NCBI GenBank assembly: GCA_947627345.1
Contig: CANQVS010000001.1
Span: 102,719-166,718, forward strand
Reading direction: 5' to 3'
Origin: an uncultured Clostridia bacterium
GTDB lineage: Bacteria; Bacillota; Clostridia; Oscillospirales; Acutalibacteraceae
Length of the DNA stretch: 64,000 bases
The translations under genes and the position numbers were made by a program. The notes beneath the pieces are model-generated. The model did no database searches. It was not told the origin of the DNA and saw only the letters and a program-made list of their open reading frames with translations. This document shows positions 62,920 to 64,000 of the stretch, one piece after another. Position 1 is the first letter of the stretch. Every line of letters starts with the position of its first letter.

Positions 62920-64000
62920 TTATTGTTTTTTTAAGTTGCCTTTTAAAATCCAATTGCCTGCTTCGGTTATTTCAACATTCTGAAAAGTACCGATAAGTTC
63001 CTTCGGCGCTTTGATTTCAACTATAATATTCCCAGAAGTACGAGCATTTAAAATACTGTCCTTACCCTTTTCTCCCTCTATAAGGACTTTTTGAGTAGAG
63101 CCTACCATAGATTTACAACGCTTTGAGGCAATTTCTTCCTGTACGTCAAGAAGTTCCTTGAACCATTTTGACTTTTCCTTATCGGAAATCGGGTCTTCCA
63201 TAGACGCCGCGGGAGTTCCAACCCTGGGCGAATAAATAAACGTAAAAAGCGAAGTAAACTCAACCTCTTTTATCAGCGAAAGGGTTTGCTTAAAATCTTC
63301 ATAAGTTTCGCCCGGAAAACCTACAATAACATCGCTTGTAAGAGAAATATTCGGTATTTTACTTTTAGCGTAATTAACAATGTCAAGATACTTTTCCCTG
63401 TCATAGCGTCGGTTCATAAGCTTTAAAATACGGCTTGAACCTGATTGGAAAGGAAGATGTAAATGCGTGCTGATATGTTTTGAATCAGCTATCGTATCAA
63501 TAAGTTCTCTTGTGCAGTCTTTCGGGTGCGAAGTCATAAATCTAAGCCAATAATCGCCGTCAATGTTGTCAATTTCCGAAATAAGCTGTGAAAAGCTTAC
63601 TCCGTCTTTTAGATTTTTACCGTAAGAATTAACATTTTGTCCGAGTAAGGTAATATCCTTATAACCGCTTTTTATCATTTCCTCGGCTTCATTTATGATA
63701 ATATCTTTTTTTCGGCTTCTCTCACGTCCCCTTACATATGGTACGATACAGTATGTACAAAAATTATTACAGCCGTACATAATAGGGAGCCAACCTTTAA
63801 ATGTACCGTCACGTTTTATCGGGATGCCCTCGTGGATAAGTTCATCGTCGTTATCTCTTAAATATACTCTTTTTCCGCTTGAAAGAGCCATATATAAAAG
63901 CTTTGGAAACATATGAAGCGCGTGGGTTCCAAATACAAGACCGACATACGGGAAGCTTTTATACATTCTTTTGGCGATATGTTCCTGCTCCATCATACAT
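62920..64000 (-). CDS. miaB: tRNA-2-methylthio-N6-dimethylallyladenosine synthase MiaB (5' truncated by window)
   Basis: This is the C-terminal ~359 residues of the radical SAM methylthiotransferase that adds the 2-methylthio group to i6A37 of tRNA. The end of the N-terminal domain (HIAKRMYKSFPYVGLVFGTH), the cluster motif GCNNFCTYCIVPYVRGRERSR-type sequence (CxxxCxxC), and a C-terminal TRAM domain (from about residue 295) are visible. The frame is open past position 64000, so the start is outside the window (full proteins are ~440-480 aa). Confidence 0.95.
   Translation of the reverse strand, partial: CMMEQEHIAKRMYKSFPYVGLVFGTHALHMFPKLLYMALSSGKRVYLRDNDDELIHEGIPIKRDGTFKGWLPIMYGCNNFCTYCIVPYVRGRERSRKKDIIINEAEEMIKSGYKDITLLGQNVNSYGKNLKDGVSFSQLISEIDNIDGDYWLRFMTSHPKDCTRELIDTIADSKHISTHLHLPFQSGSSRILKLMNRRYDREKYLDIVNYAKSKIPNISLTSDVIVGFPGETYEDFKQTLSLIKEVEFTSLFTFIYSPRVGTPAASMEDPISDKEKSKWFKELLDVQEEIASKRCKSMVGSTQKVLIEGEKGKDSILNARTSGNIIVEIKAPKELIGTFQNVEITEAGNWILKGNLKKQ

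Noticed and set aside
1..64000. CRISPR array, IS element or rRNA operon
   Set aside because: No regularly spaced repeats, transposase genes or rRNA-like sequence were seen.

Overview
The window looks like a chromosome segment of an anaerobic, endospore-forming, low-GC Clostridia, most probably an Oscillospirales/Ruminococcaceae-type gut or rumen bacterium. The evidence is the SCIFF peptide with its radical SAM maturase, the TIGR03960/TIGR03936 radical SAM pair, sporulation genes (sigK with a pro-sequence, a SpoIVFB-like protease, CwlJ/GerQ-like and CwlD-like proteins), rubrerythrin, a V-type (ntp) ATPase, and a miaB-ylbF-mutS-mutL-miaA cluster. No rRNA, prophage, IS transposase or CRISPR array is visible.

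Layout. 1-4033: end of a MATE transporter, a small membrane protein, an M50 protease and the two radical SAM-associated proteins. 4037-5880: tRNA-Ser(GGA), a repeat element, then a decaying accessory stretch (frameshifted DJ-1/PfpI gene, BspA-like leucine-rich-repeat lipoprotein remnant). 5933-11841: rubrerythrin, a TIGR01212 radical SAM protein, a DUF3783 protein, an unknown protein and two tandem GH25 lysozymes. 11894-20591 (minus): nine-gene V-ATPase operon in the same order as Enterococcus hirae ntpFIKECGABD, with Na+-binding residues conserved in the K subunit and a GC-rich, highly structured segment between ntpG and ntpA. 20833-21150: second repeat element and tRNA-Ser(CGA). 21247-33548: spore cortex hydrolase/GerQ-like pair, hemW, prfC, a PLP decarboxylase, the SCIFF system, sigK, M48 peptidase, xth, YaiI, CwlD-like, radA, DUF6873. 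33591-35522: DinB-like gene and a tyrosine recombinase with a 28-bp palindrome upstream. 35580-47452 (minus): lysA, engB-lon-clpX-clpP-tig, a phosphoesterase, thrC, yraN-rnhB-rbgA. 47530-64000 (minus): lepB, rplS, rluD, lspA, then ileS-divIVA-ylmH-sepF-yggS-HlyD-like-miaA-mutL-mutS-ylbF-miaB.

Most of the window is housekeeping: proteostasis (trigger factor, ClpXP, Lon), ribosome biogenesis (EngB, RbgA, L19, RluD), mismatch repair with tRNA A37 modification (MutSL, MiaA, MiaB), lipoprotein and secretory signal processing, and division. The spore-related genes are scattered, but the SpoIVFB-like protease and a pro-sigma-K with a hydrophobic leader would act in one pathway.

The most interesting signal is a pair of near-identical small elements, one immediately downstream of each of the two tRNA-Ser genes. 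In each, the tRNA 3' end plus its terminator is duplicated at a 179/180-bp offset around a conserved ~80-bp core. The core contains a hairpin whose stem differs between copies by compensatory base changes. Both copies also carry an inverted copy of the T-arm of their own tRNA. I do not recognise this as a named family.
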